From Streptomyces sp. AA1529 (lineage in GTDB: Bacteria > Actinomycetota > Actinomycetes > Streptomycetales > Streptomycetaceae), in assembly GCF_000280905.1 (NCBI RefSeq), contig NZ_ALAP01000008.1, positions 62,001 to 126,000 on the forward strand: 64,000 bases of DNA, read 5' to 3'. A program made the position numbers and the translations under genes. This document shows positions 1-9,663 of the stretch, one piece after another. The stretch's first letter is position 1. Every line of letters starts with the position of its first letter. Under the pieces are notes generated by a model. It was given only the letters and a program-made list of their open reading frames with translations, was not told the origin of the DNA and did no database searches.

Positions 1-1093
1 TGGAGCCGCCCTTGTTGTCGGGGGCCATGTTGGGGATCAGCGCCGAGATGGGGACGAAGCCCGCCAGCGTGGCGCCGTAGAGCATCCCGGCGAGCACGGC
101 GACCCAGTAGTAGTCGGGGCCGAGCCAGGTCGGCACGAAGTACAGCACCGTCACGCTGATCGCGCAGCCCAGGGCGCCGAAGGTGGCGATGGTCGTGCGC
201 CAGCCGATCTTGTCCGAGACGGCTCCGAAGATCAGGTTGAAGAAGATGTTGGTGCCGTAGATGATCGCCAGCAGCTGGAGCCACTTGTCGGTGCCGAAGC
301 CGACGTCGTCGGAGAAGATCCGCGGCAGGTAGACGAGCATGCCGAACTCGGGCGCCGTGTTGATGATCCGCACCAGGCAGCCGACCAGCACGCGCGGGTG
401 GGTCCAGATGATCGAGACGCTGTTGAACAGGGACTCGCCCGTGGTGACGCCGGGGTCGGCCAGCCGGTCGCCGCCCTCCCGCCGCTTGGCGCCGACCAGC
501 GCGATGGCGCCGCCGACCAGGATGAGGCCGAGCGCGGTCCACAGGGTGCCCAGTTCGCCGATGGCGGGGATGGTGAAGCTGGACCAGAGGGAGCCGAGGG
601 TGGGCAGGCCGCCGGTGAAGGCGAAGTAGAACCAGCCCACGGCGGTGCCCAGCCGGGCCTTGGGGGCGCTGCCGGTGATCCAGACCAGGAACCCGAAGGC
701 GAAGAGCGGATAGCCGAAGCCCCGGATGCCGTAGAGGATCAGCATCATCGGGTAGTTCTCGGTGCCGAGTGCGAAGAGCAGGTAGAGCGCGTCGAAGACG
801 GCCCAGATGGCCAGGCCGACCCACATCACCTTGCGCGGGCCCCACACCTGGGAGAGCGCGCCGGAGAACCAGGAGGCCAGCATCACGGCGACGCCGTAGG
901 CGGTGATGACGTAGCCGGCCTTCACATCGGTGCCCGCGCCGTGGTCGGCCATGTAGGGCGCGATGAAGCCGCTCTCGACGCCGTCGCCGATCATGAACAG
1001 CAGTACGCCGACATAGCCGAGGACCAGGGGTTTCGGCAGCCCTATGCGATCGAGTAGCCCTCTCTCGGCAGCTCGGTTCGCTGGATCCGTCAT
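1..1093 (-). CDS. Polyol permease, MFS superfamily (C-terminus beyond window)
   Basis: Reading leftward from the ATG at 1093-1091, about 364 codons are visible before the window edge cuts the gene. The product is a multi-helix membrane protein. Several stretches match what I recall of the ribitol/arabitol (RbtT/DalT) polyol permeases: LYGIRGFGYPLF, a TIPAIGELGTLW-like segment, RIINT, and a charged GAVSDKIGW loop. A GGAGG Shine-Dalgarno sits seven bases before the start. It is divergent from no gene but shares the locus with a DeoR repressor and a sugar-phosphate operon, so a proton-coupled sugar-alcohol importer is the likely role. The transported polyol cannot be read from the sequence. Confidence 0.85.
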   Translation of the reverse strand, partial: MTDPANRAAERGLLDRIGLPKPLVLGYVGVLLFMIGDGVESGFIAPYMADHGAGTDVKAGYVITAYGVAVMLASWFSGALSQVWGPRKVMWVGLAIWAVFDALYLLFALGTENYPMMLILYGIRGFGYPLFAFGFLVWITGSAPKARLGTAVGWFYFAFTGGLPTLGSLWSSFTIPAIGELGTLWTALGLILVGGAIALVGAKRREGGDRLADPGVTTGESLFNSVSIIWTHPRVLVGCLVRIINTAPEFGMLVYLPRIFSDDVGFGTDKWLQLLAIIYGTNIFFNLIFGAVSDKIGWRTTIATFGALGCAISVTVLYFVPTWLGPDYYWVAVLAGMLYGATLAGFVPISALIPNMAPDNKGGS

Positions 1094-1170
1094 CGGGGGG
1101 CCTCCGCTCTGAGGTATCCGGTTGGTGCACCGCAGATCCTCAGCCCGGCTCCGAGAAATATCAAGAGCTA

Positions 1171-1207
1171 TGTTAAAAGTAACGGTCAAGTTCGTTACTG
1201 CGTAACA
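1171..1207. promoter_or_regulatory. Candidate DeoR-type operator upstream of the polyol permease
   Basis: An AT-rich island in the permease upstream region holds nested inverted repeats. AGTAACG (1178-1184) pairs with CGTTACT (1193-1199) across 8 bases. Outside it, TGTTA (1171-1175) pairs with TAACA (1203-1207). The hexamers TGTTAA and TAACAG recur in front of the HAD phosphatase gene. Binding by the adjacent DeoR protein is inferred. The rest of 1094-1326 holds three 11-bp ACCCGGCACCC repeats (1266-1298) and no gene. Confidence 0.5.
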
Positions 1208-1326
1208 GCGCGGCTCGGCTCGGTAGCCGCACCGGGGCCCGGGGGCGGCCCCTCCGGCGACCGTCACCCGGCACCCACCCGGCACCCACCCGGCACCCGC
1301 CCGCCGGCTGCCCGGCCGGACGCCCG

Positions 1327-2121
1327 CTAGGCCGGCACCACCCGCACGTCCGTCAGCTTGCGCAGCTCCGCCACCAGGTCGTCCTCGACCGGCCGGGACA
1401 GCACCACGTGGTCGAACTCCTGCACGGGGTCCAGCCGATGCAGGGCGCTGCGGCCGACCTTGCTGTGGTCCATCAGCAGCATGCTCACCGAGCCGGACTC
1501 CCGCATCGCACGCTTGAGCGCGACGATCTCCTGCTCCTGGTGGTAGGTCATGGTGCCGGTGATCGCGGAGGTGGAGACGACGGTCAGGTCCACCGAGAAA
1601 CTCTTGATCATCTCCAGTGCGGAGAGCCCGATCCAGGAGTCGTGGGTGCGCGAGTACTCGCCGCCGATCGCGATCAGCCGCACGTCCTCCACGTGCCGCA
1701 GCTCCTCGGTGATCAGCCGGTAGTTCGTCACCACGGTCAGCGGTCCCACCTGCGGCAGCAGCTTCGCGAAGGCGAGCGCGGTGGTCGAGTCGTCCAGCAT
1801 CAGCGACATCCCGGGCGCCACGAACTCCAGCGCGGCCCTGGCCAGCGCCTCCTTCTCGCCCGTGTGCGCGTGCAGCCGGAAGTCCGAGCTGGACTCGAAG
1901 ACGGTGGAGGGCTGGGCCGAGACCCCGCCGTGGTATTTGCGCAGGATGCCGCGGTCGGCGAGTTCGGCGATGTCCCGGTGCACGGTCATCACGCTGACGC
2001 CGGTCAGCTCCGTCAGCTCCGCCACCGAGGCGTCACCCTTGGCCAGCACGTGGTCGACGATCTGCTGCTGACGCTTCTGGCGCGCCGCGCGCGCCGCTGA
2101 GTGGGCGGTCATGGGGACCAT
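1327..2121 (-). CDS. DeoR/GlpR-family transcriptional regulator
   Basis: 264 residues, the usual family length. An N-terminal winged helix-turn-helix (about residues 20-75, ASVAELTELTGVSVMTVHRD) is followed by a DeoR C-terminal sensor domain that binds phosphorylated sugars in this family. The second ATG, at 2112, is an equally plausible start. The gene lies between the permease and the divergent catabolic operon, so it is most likely their repressor, released by a sugar phosphate made in the pathway. Matching TAACAG/TGTTAA motifs lie in both flanking intergenic regions. Confidence 0.88.
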   Translation of the reverse strand: MVPMTAHSAARAARQKRQQQIVDHVLAKGDASVAELTELTGVSVMTVHRDIAELADRGILRKYHGGVSAQPSTVFESSSDFRLHAHTGEKEALARAALEFVAPGMSLMLDDSTTALAFAKLLPQVGPLTVVTNYRLITEELRHVEDVRLIAIGGEYSRTHDSWIGLSALEMIKSFSVDLTVVSTSAITGTMTYHQEQEIVALKRAMRESGSVSMLLMDHSKVGRSALHRLDPVQEFDHVVLSRPVEDDLVAELRKLTDVRVVPA

Positions 2122-2209
2122 CCTGCACCCCGTACCGTGCGTTCCGGTCCGCAGGCCGTCGGCGGCCTCACACCGCCCCCGATGCCCGTACCAAGTGATG
2201 AGTGACAGA

Positions 2210-2227
2210 TAACAGAACCAGTGTTAA
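2210..2227. promoter_or_regulatory. Candidate DeoR-type operator for the catabolic operon
   Basis: TAACA (2210-2214) and TGTTA (2222-2226) form an inverted repeat with a 7-base spacer in the 139-bp gap between the divergent deoR-like and HAD genes. The wider hexamers TAACAG and TGTTAA also occur in the permease upstream region. The position suits control of the operon and autoregulation. The protein-DNA pairing is inferred. Confidence 0.45.
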
Positions 2228-2260
2228 TTTTCAGGGAGCCGAAGGTGAGGAGTTCCGGCC

Positions 2261-2950
2261 GTGGCCGATGCAGTGGTGTTTGACATGGACGGAGTGCTCG
2301 TCGAGAGCGAGCATCTCTGGGAGCGGCTGTGGACCGCGTTCGCCGCCGAGCGAGGCAAGCAGTGGGGACCCGAGCAGACCAAGAGCTGCCAGGGGATGAG
2401 CGCCCCGGAGTGGGCCGCCTTCCTCACCGAGTTCGCCGGTGCGGGCGACAGCGCCCCCGACACCGAGCGCACCGTCGTGGACGGCATGATCAAGGCGCTC
2501 GAGGACGGCGAGATCGAGCTGCTGACCGGCGCCCGCGCGATGATCGCCGACACCGCGGCCCGCGGCCCGATCGCACTCGCCTCGTCCGCGCCGCGCCGCG
2601 TGATCGACGCCGTCCTCGCGCACCATGGAGTCGACCACCACTTCAAGGCCACCGTCTCCAGCGCCGAGGTCCCGCGCGGCAAGCCCAGCCCGGACGTCTA
2701 CCTGGCGGCCGCCGACAAACTCGGCGTCCCCGCGGCGGACTGCCTGGCGGTCGAGGACTCCAGCAACGGACTGCGGGCCGCGGCGGCAGCCGGGATGACG
2801 GTCGTCGCCATCCCCAACCCCGGCTACCCGCCGGCCGAGGACGCCCTGGCCGGGGCCGCCCACGCCTCGTCCGACCACGACGACGTACGCCGCTACCTGC
2901 TCTCCCGGCTCACGGAGGGCGCCCCGCTCCAGGAAGGAGACCCGGCATGA
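2261..2950 (+). CDS. HAD-superfamily sugar/polyol phosphatase
   Basis: 229 residues from a GTG start with a GTGAGGAG ribosome-binding site about 8 bases upstream. HAD motif I is FDMDGVLVES (nucleophile Asp8, acid Asp10). Motif II is SSAPRR, the motif III lysine is in RGKPSPD, and motif IV is VEDSSNG. This is the beta-phosphoglucomutase-like (IA) subgroup with a helical cap at about 15-90. It opens the catabolic operon and overlaps the next gene by ATGA. It probably dephosphorylates a small sugar or polyol phosphate; a mutase role is not excluded. Confidence 0.8.
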   Translation: MADAVVFDMDGVLVESEHLWERLWTAFAAERGKQWGPEQTKSCQGMSAPEWAAFLTEFAGAGDSAPDTERTVVDGMIKALEDGEIELLTGARAMIADTAARGPIALASSAPRRVIDAVLAHHGVDHHFKATVSSAEVPRGKPSPDVYLAAADKLGVPAADCLAVEDSSNGLRAAAAAGMTVVAIPNPGYPPAEDALAGAAHASSDHDDVRRYLLSRLTEGAPLQEGDPA

Positions 2951-4050
2951 CGGACCCGACAGCCGAGCCGACCCGAGTGCTGGCCTCCGGCGACCACTTC
3001 ATCGCCCCCGGGCTCTTCGTCGACGCGCTGGAGACAGCCCTGCGGGAGACGGCGCCCGGCGTCCGGCTGGAGTTCCGCACCCAGACCACCCCGTGGCCGC
3101 ACACTCCCTTCGGCCCGGTCGGCAACGTCAAGGAGGCCAGCGGCACCGAGGACGAGCTGCTCGAAGCGCTCGGCGACGCCCGGGTCGCGCTCGTCCAGAT
3201 GGCACCGTTCACCGAGCGGGTGATCCGCGAGGCGCCGAACCTGGAGCTGATCTCGGTGGCCCGCGGCGGCCCGGTCAACGTCGACGTGGCGGCGGCCACC
3301 CGGGCGGGCATCCCGGTCACCTTCGCCCCCGGCCGCAACGCCGCGGCCGCCGCCGAGTTCGCGCTCGGGCTGATGCTCGCCGCGCTGCGCCGCATCCCCG
3401 CCTCCGACGCGGAGCTGAAGAAGGGCACCTGGCGCGGCGACTACTACGCCATCGAGAACGCCGGGATCGAGCTGGACGGCACCACCGTCGGACTCGTCGG
3501 CTACGGCGCCATCGGCGCGATCGTCGCCCGCGTGCTGCGCGCCTTCGGCTCCACGGTGCTGGTCGCCGACCCCTACGCCGACCCGGCGAAGGCACAGGCG
3601 GACGGCGTGGAACTGGTGGCGCTGGAGGAGCTGCTGCGCCGCAGCTCCGTGGTCAGCCTGCACGCCCGGGTCACCCCCGAGACCCGGCACCTGCTCAACG
3701 CCGACAACCTCAAGCTGCTGCCCGAGGGCGCCGTCCTGGTCAACTCGGCGCGCGGCGAACTCATGGACTACGCGCCGCTGCCCGCGCTGCTCGAGTCCGG
3801 CCGGCTGGGCGCGCTGGCGCTGGACGTGTACGACGTCGAGCCGCCGCCCGCCGACTGGCCGCTGCACCGCGCGCCGAACGTCATCACCACCCCGCACCTG
3901 GCGGGCGCCACCCGGCAGACCGCCGGCCGCGCCGCGGCCGTCACCGCGGCCCAGGCGGCGGCGTACCTGCGCGGGGAGCGTCCCGAGTTCGTCGTGAACC
4001 CGGAGGTGTTCGAGACCACCGGGGCCGCAGGGCGAGGACCGCGGTCATGA
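2947..4050 (+). CDS. D-isomer-specific 2-hydroxyacid dehydrogenase
   Basis: 367 residues. The Rossmann NAD-binding motif is GYGAIG (185-190). The catalytic triad is Arg269 (SARGE), Glu298 (DVEP) and His317 (TPHLAG). The start ATG overlaps the HAD stop codon and the stop overlaps the kinase start, so the gene is translationally coupled in the operon. Family members oxidise or reduce 2-hydroxyacids such as glycerate or erythronate. Substrate specificity cannot be assigned, but a tetronate-type acid would fit the neighbours. Confidence 0.82.
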   Translation: MTDPTAEPTRVLASGDHFIAPGLFVDALETALRETAPGVRLEFRTQTTPWPHTPFGPVGNVKEASGTEDELLEALGDARVALVQMAPFTERVIREAPNLELISVARGGPVNVDVAAATRAGIPVTFAPGRNAAAAAEFALGLMLAALRRIPASDAELKKGTWRGDYYAIENAGIELDGTTVGLVGYGAIGAIVARVLRAFGSTVLVADPYADPAKAQADGVELVALEELLRRSSVVSLHARVTPETRHLLNADNLKLLPEGAVLVNSARGELMDYAPLPALLESGRLGALALDVYDVEPPPADWPLHRAPNVITTPHLAGATRQTAGRAAAVTAAQAAAYLRGERPEFVVNPEVFETTGAAGRGPRS

Positions 4051-5531
4051 TCGTCGGGGTCGACGTCGGGACCTCGGTCACCAAGGCGCAGCTCATCGCC
4101 CGCGACGGGCGCACCGGCCCGGCGCACGAGGCCCGCAGCACGCTGTACACGCTGCCGGGCAACCGCGTCGAGCAGGACATGGACGAGGTCATCGGCACCG
4201 TCGTCACCGTCGTACGGGCGGCCGTGGCGGACGCCGCGCAGTTCTCCCCCGACGAGCCCGTCGAAGCCCTCGCGCTCACCGGCCAGGGGGACGGGCTGTG
4301 GCTGCGGGACGCCGACGGCCGCCCCGTGGGCCGCGCGCTGTCCTGGATGGACGGCCGCGCCGCCCCCGTACTGGACGCCTGGGCGGCCGACGGCACGGCG
4401 CGCGAGGTCCACCGGCGCACCGGGGCCGGAATGTTCCCCGGCGCCGCCGGTCCGCTCCTCGCGCATCTGGCCGAGCACGAGCCCGAGCGGCTGGCCGCGG
4501 CCGACGTGGCCGGGTACTGCGTCGACGCCATCGCGCAGCGCTTCACCGGCGCCCGGACCGTCGACGCGTCCGACGCCTCGGTCCCGTTCCTGGACGCGGC
4601 CCGCCGCACCTACGACGACGAGGCCCTGGAACTGTGCGGGCTGAGCCGCTGGCGCGGGCTGCTCGCCGAACCGGCGCCGCCCGGCGCGCTGTTCGGACTG
4701 CTGCCCAAGGTCGCCGCGGAACTCGGACTCCCCTCCGGGCTTCCGGTCAGCGCCGGCCCGTTCGACATCCCCGCCTGCGGATTCGGCTCCGGCCTGGAGC
4801 AGGTCGGCCAGGGCAACCTCATCATCGGGACCACCCTCGCCTGCCAGGTCCTCAGCTCCGACCCCGCGCCCGGCGCGGGGGACGAGGCCGCGGGCATGGT
4901 GCTGGCCACCCCGTACGAGGACCGCTATCTGCGGGTCATGCCCGCCATGATCGGCACCGCGGGACTGGACTGGCTGCTGGGCATGCTCGGGGTGCGGATC
5001 GAGGAACTCGACGCGCTGCTCGCCCGGTCCCCCTACGGCGCGGCCGGGGTCACGGCGCTGCCGTTCCTGTCCACCAGCGGCGAGCGGGCCCCCTTCGTGG
5101 ACGCCCGCGCCCGCGGGCGGCTCGACGGGCTCTCCCCGCTGACCAGCCGCGCCGACCTGGTGCGGGCGCTGTGCGAGGCCGTGGCCTACTCGGCCCGGCA
5201 CTGCCTGGAGACCCTCGGCGTCGACGGTGCGATCACCGCCTGCGGCGGCGGCGCCCGCTCCGGTGAGTGGGGGCGCATCTTCGCCGGTGTCCTCGGCCGG
5301 GACGTGCACGTACGCGAGGACGCCGTGGGCATCCGCGGCGCCGCGCGGGTGGCCTGGCGCGCCCTGGGCGCGGACGCTTCCGCCGGGTCCGGCGGAGACG
5401 GTGGCGGGGCCGCCGGGCCGGGCGGGGACGGCGGCCGGGTCGCCCGGGCCGACGCGGAGGCCGTCGCCTTCTACGAGGACGGCTACCGCCGCTACCTCGA
5501 CACCCTGGAAACCGCCCGCCGGTCCTGGTGA
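4047..5531 (+). CDS. FGGY-family carbohydrate kinase (xylulose/erythritol-kinase-like)
   Basis: 494 residues, normal for the family. The N-terminal ATPase fold begins GVDVGTSVTKA. The LTGQGDGLWL and SWMDGRA segments contact substrate in FGGY kinases. GPFDIPACGFG carries the likely catalytic aspartate, and the C-terminal domain has the TACGGGARSGEWGRIFA nucleotide motif. A Gly/Ala-rich insertion (about 447-465) looks disordered. The ATGA overlap with the dehydrogenase couples translation. It presumably phosphorylates a polyol or ketose in the pathway. Erythritol, xylulose and related sugars are all possible. Confidence 0.83.
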   Translation: MIVGVDVGTSVTKAQLIARDGRTGPAHEARSTLYTLPGNRVEQDMDEVIGTVVTVVRAAVADAAQFSPDEPVEALALTGQGDGLWLRDADGRPVGRALSWMDGRAAPVLDAWAADGTAREVHRRTGAGMFPGAAGPLLAHLAEHEPERLAAADVAGYCVDAIAQRFTGARTVDASDASVPFLDAARRTYDDEALELCGLSRWRGLLAEPAPPGALFGLLPKVAAELGLPSGLPVSAGPFDIPACGFGSGLEQVGQGNLIIGTTLACQVLSSDPAPGAGDEAAGMVLATPYEDRYLRVMPAMIGTAGLDWLLGMLGVRIEELDALLARSPYGAAGVTALPFLSTSGERAPFVDARARGRLDGLSPLTSRADLVRALCEAVAYSARHCLETLGVDGAITACGGGARSGEWGRIFAGVLGRDVHVREDAVGIRGAARVAWRALGADASAGSGGDGGGAAGPGGDGGRVARADAEAVAFYEDGYRRYLDTLETARRSW

Positions 5532-5625
5532 GCCCGGCCCCGCCGGCCCGGCCCGCGGCCCGCGCCTCCCGGCGCCCGGGCCGCCCGGGCCGCCGCGGAG
5601 CCACCCCAACCCGCTGGAGTCCCCC

Positions 5626-7380
5626 ATGACACGTGTATTCAACGACCCGGCCCGCTTCGCCGAGGACATGGTCCACGGCTTCACCGCGGCCCACCCCGAT
5701 CACGTCCGCGCGGTGCCCGGCGGCGTGGTGCGGGCACACCGCCCCGGCACCGCCAAGGTCGCGGTGCTGACCGGCGGCGGCTCCGGCCACTACCCGGCCT
5801 TCTGCGGTGTGGTCGGTCCGGGGTTCGCCGACGGTTCCGTGATCGGCAACGTCTTCACCTCGCCGTCCGCCGCGCAGGCGTACTCCGTCGCGGCGGAGGC
5901 CGAGACCGGCGCGGGCGTGCTGTTCATGTTCGGCAACTACGCGGGCGACGTCATGAACTTCGGCCAGGCGGCCGAGCGGCTGACCGGCGAGGGCATACCG
6001 GCCCGCTGCTTCGCCGTCACCGACGACGTCGCCAGCGCCCCCGCAGCCGAGCCGGAGCGGCGCCGCGGCATCGCCGGCGGGTTCACCGTCTACAAGACGG
6101 CCTCGGCGGCTGCCGAGGAGGGCGCGAGCCTGGACGAGGTGGTCCGGGTCGCGGAACGCACCAACGAGCGCACCCGCTCGCTCGGCGTCGCCTTCGCCGG
6201 ATGCACGCTGCCGGGACAGCGCGAGCCGCTGTTCACCGTCCCGGACGGCCAACTGGGCCTCGGCCTGGGCATCCACGGCGAACCCGGGGTGGCCGAGAGC
6301 GAACTGACGACGGCCGCCGACCTGGCCCGCACCCTGGTGGAGGGGCTGCTGGCCGAACGGCCCGCCGCCGCGGCCGGCGGCAACCGGGTGGCGGTCCTGC
6401 TCAACGGGCTGGGCGCCACCAAGTACGAGGAGCTGTACGTCCTGTGGGCGTCGGTGGCCGGACTGCTGGCCGAGGCCGGGCTGGAGCCGGTGCGCGCCGA
6501 GGTGGGCGAACTGGTCACCTCGCTGGACATGGCGGGCTGCTCGCTGACCCTCACCTGGCTGGACGACGAGCTGGAGCGGCTGTGGCTCGCGCCCGCCGAC
6601 ACCCCGGCCTACCGCCGGGGCCGGCTCGACGCAGCGGTCCCGTCCCGGGCCGGCGAGGTGGTGGCCCCGCGCCGGGCCGCCGCCGCCCGCGCCCACGACG
6701 AGCCCGCCACCGCGACCGGGGAGGCGGTCGCCGCCGCGACCGCCGCGGTGCGGGCCCTCCGGGCGGCCCACACCCTGCTGCACGAGGAGGAGGAGACCCT
6801 CGGCCGGCTCGACGCCGTCGCCGGGGACGGCGACCACGGGCGCGGCATGAGCAAGGGCGTGGACGCCGCGCTCGCCGCCGCCGAGCAGGCGCGGGAAGCG
6901 AACGCGGCACCGGCCGCGCTGCTCGGTGCCGCCGGGGACGCCTGGGCCGCGGACGCGGGCGGCACCTCCGGGGCGCTGTGGGGCGCGGGCCTGCGCGCGT
7001 TCGGCTCCGCGCTGCCCGCCGACCGCGCCCCCGAGGCTGCGGAGCTGGCGGCGGGCGCGCGCGCCGCGCTGGCGGCCGTCACCTCGCTGGGCAAGGCCGA
7101 ACCGGGCGACAAGACGCTGGTCGACGCGCTCGACCCGTTCGTGACGGCCTTCGAGGAGCGGCTGGCGGCTGGCGGCTCCCCGGCCGAGGCCCTCGCCGCC
7201 GCTGCGGAGAGCGCCCGCGCCGCCGCCGAGGCCACCGCCGAACTGCGCCCGAAGCTGGGCCGCGCCCGGCCGCTCGCCGAGCGCAGCGTCGGCACCCCGG
7301 ACCCCGGTGCCACCTCGCTGGCGCTGGTCCTGGGCGCGGTCGCCGCCACCGCCGGACCCGCCGCAGAACCCGCCCGCTGA
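5626..7380 (+). CDS. DhaK-DhaL fusion kinase, probable tetrulose (erythrulose) kinase
   Basis: 584 residues. DhaK domain (about 1-340): GGGSGHYP with His55, NYAGDVMNF with Asp108, and IHGEPG with His217, which in this family forms a hemiaminal with the ketose. DhaL domain (about 375-580): GDGDHG and GGTSG bind Mg-ATP. Canonical dihydroxyacetone kinases read SGHEPxH where this one has SGHYPAF. I recall this variant from actinobacterial L- and D-erythrulose kinases, so a tetrulose is the better guess. The start ATG has GGAG 7-8 bases upstream, and the gene is 94 bp after the FGGY kinase. True dihydroxyacetone kinase remains possible. Confidence 0.8.
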   Translation: MTRVFNDPARFAEDMVHGFTAAHPDHVRAVPGGVVRAHRPGTAKVAVLTGGGSGHYPAFCGVVGPGFADGSVIGNVFTSPSAAQAYSVAAEAETGAGVLFMFGNYAGDVMNFGQAAERLTGEGIPARCFAVTDDVASAPAAEPERRRGIAGGFTVYKTASAAAEEGASLDEVVRVAERTNERTRSLGVAFAGCTLPGQREPLFTVPDGQLGLGLGIHGEPGVAESELTTAADLARTLVEGLLAERPAAAAGGNRVAVLLNGLGATKYEELYVLWASVAGLLAEAGLEPVRAEVGELVTSLDMAGCSLTLTWLDDELERLWLAPADTPAYRRGRLDAAVPSRAGEVVAPRRAAAARAHDEPATATGEAVAAATAAVRALRAAHTLLHEEEETLGRLDAVAGDGDHGRGMSKGVDAALAAAEQAREANAAPAALLGAAGDAWAADAGGTSGALWGAGLRAFGSALPADRAPEAAELAAGARAALAAVTSLGKAEPGDKTLVDALDPFVTAFEERLAAGGSPAEALAAAAESARAAAEATAELRPKLGRARPLAERSVGTPDPGATSLALVLGAVAATAGPAAEPAR

Positions 7381-7427
7381 GCGGCGCCGCGCCCGCGGAC
7401 CGCCCACCCCCGTCAGGAGGAACCACG

Positions 7428-7919
7428 ATGAGCAGCACCCCCGCAGCGCCCCGGCCCCTCCGTGTCGTCGTGGGCTGCGACGACGCGGGCCTCGACTACA
7501 AGGAAGCTCTCAAGAAGGACCTGCTGGGCGACGCCCGGGTGGCCGAGGTCACCGACGTCGGGGTCGGCGGCGACGGTACGGACCGCGGCCGGGCCTATCC
7601 GCACGTCGCCGTGGAGGCGGCCCGCCGGGTCGCCGAGGGCGAGGCCGACCGGGCGCTGCTGGTCTGCGGTACCGGACTGGGTGTCGCCATCAGCGCCAAC
7701 AAGGTGCCCGGTATCCGGGCCGTCACCGCGCACGACAGCTATTCGGTGCAGCGCTCCGTCCTGAGCAACAACGCGCAGGTGCTCTGCTTCGGCCAGCGGG
7801 TCATCGGCCTGGAACTCGCCCGCACCCTGGCCGACGAATGGCTGGACCAGCACTTCGACGAGGGGTCGGCCTCGGCGGCGAAGGTCGCCGCGATAGCCGA
7901 GTACGAACAGGGCTGCTGA
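7428..7919 (+). CDS. RpiB-family isomerase, probable D-erythrulose-4-phosphate isomerase
   Basis: 163 residues with the RpiB/LacAB fold. The active-site cysteine is Cys80 in [13 protein letters not shown], with HDSYS and [13 protein letters not shown] following. The usual substrate loop GSDHAG reads GCDDAG here, so the family histidine is replaced by aspartate, arguing against ordinary ribose-5-phosphate isomerase. AGGAGG lies 7 bases before the ATG. Placement just after a DhaKL kinase matches known tetritol pathways, in which an RpiB paralogue converts D-erythrulose 4-phosphate to D-erythrose 4-phosphate for the pentose phosphate pathway. Confidence 0.8.
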   Translation: MSSTPAAPRPLRVVVGCDDAGLDYKEALKKDLLGDARVAEVTDVGVGGDGTDRGRAYPHVAVEAARRVAEGEADRALLVCGTGLGVAISANKVPGIRAVTAHDSYSVQRSVLSNNAQVLCFGQRVIGLELARTLADEWLDQHFDEGSASAAKVAAIAEYEQGC

Positions 7920-7921
7920 CC

Positions 7922-7972
7922 GCATCCGGGGGCGCCGCATCCCGCGGGGGGAGGTGCGGCGCCGCCGGATGC
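7922..7972 (+). terminator. Hairpin terminator of the polyol operon
   Basis: GCATCCGG and GGCGCCGC (7922-7938) pair with GCGGCGCC and CCGGATGC (7956-7972), with one mismatch and a 17-base loop. It starts three bases after the isomerase stop codon. No U-tract follows, as is common in Streptomyces. Confidence 0.7.
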
Positions 7973-8117
7973 CGATACCCGGATGCCGGCCGACCGGGTG
8001 CCGTCCGCCCGGGGCCGGGGCGCGCATGTCCCGGCCCCGGGCGGTCGCGGTTCCGGCCGCACGGGGCCGCCTCGTCCCGTAAGGCCGCCTCGTTCCGGAA
8101 AGGCACCGGAAAAGGCA

Positions 8118-8144
8118 GGAGCCCCCGCCGTGGGCGGGGGCTCC
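8118..8144 (-). terminator. Rho-independent terminator of the cold-shock gene
   Basis: A perfect 12-bp stem (8118-8129 with 8133-8144) and 3-base loop lies just downstream of the cold-shock stop. On the minus strand it is followed by TGCCTTTT, a short U-tract. Confidence 0.85.
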
Positions 8145-8167
8145 TTGGATACTGCAGGAGTCAGGGA

Positions 8168-8371
8168 CTACTGCGCAGTGACGTTCTCCGCCTGCGGGCC
8201 CTTGGGGCCCTGCGTGACATCGAACGAGACCATCTGGTTCTCCTCGAGGGAGCGGAAACCGGATGCGTTGATCGCGGAGTAGTGGACGAAGACATCGGGA
8301 CCGCCGCCGTCCTGGGCGATGAATCCGAAGCCCTTTTCGGCGTTGAACCACTTAACGGTTCCGGTAGCCAT
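8168..8371 (-). CDS. Cold-shock protein, CspA family
   Basis: 67 residues forming one cold-shock (OB-fold) domain. RNP1 is KGFGFI and RNP2 is DVFVHYS, followed by the actinobacterial [10 protein letters not shown] ending. The protein binds single-stranded nucleic acid and acts as an RNA chaperone. A strong AAGGAGG lies 5 bases upstream of the ATG. A promoter at 8466-8494 implies a leader of about 90 bases. It is divergent from mqnA. Confidence 0.95.
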   Translation of the reverse strand: MATGTVKWFNAEKGFGFIAQDGGGPDVFVHYSAINASGFRSLEENQMVSFDVTQGPKGPQAENVTAQ

Positions 8372-8437
8372 AAGCCCTCCTTGGGCCTATAAGGGTGTCC
8401 CTGCTCCCAGAACCCACAAAGAAGCCTGAAAACGACG

Positions 8438-8494
8438 AGAGCCCGCGGTCACATGCTCCGCAGGCTCTGTACTGCAAGGGAAACCAAACTGCAA
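8438..8494 (-). promoter_or_regulatory. Promoter of the cold-shock gene with overlapping palindrome
   Basis: On the minus strand TTGCAG (8494-8489) and TACAGA (8471-8466) are 17 bases apart, a good housekeeping-sigma promoter. An inverted repeat, AGAGCC (8438-8443) plus GCGG against CCGC plus GGCTCT (8463-8468), overlaps the -10 box and predicted start site. It may be an operator, or a leader hairpin if transcription starts further upstream. Confidence 0.5.
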
Positions 8495-8511
8495 CTTGGC
8501 TCTGAGCCTAG

Positions 8512-9516
<1,005 letters not shown>

Positions 9517-9663
9517 GCCCCGTCCGGCCGCCCGCGGACCGCAGCGCGCGCAGCCGCGCGGCCGGCCCCTGCGCATAGGCTGGAGCTGTCCGCCGACGTC
9601 CGCGCCGACGCGCGCGCGGACACCCGGGGGCGGGGGCGGAGGCAGCGACGAGGGGGGACGTGC

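Noticed and set aside
1266..1298. 11-bp ACCCGGCACCC repeats as an operator array
   Set aside because: They lie just downstream of the deoR-like stop in GC-rich spacer with no link to a promoter.
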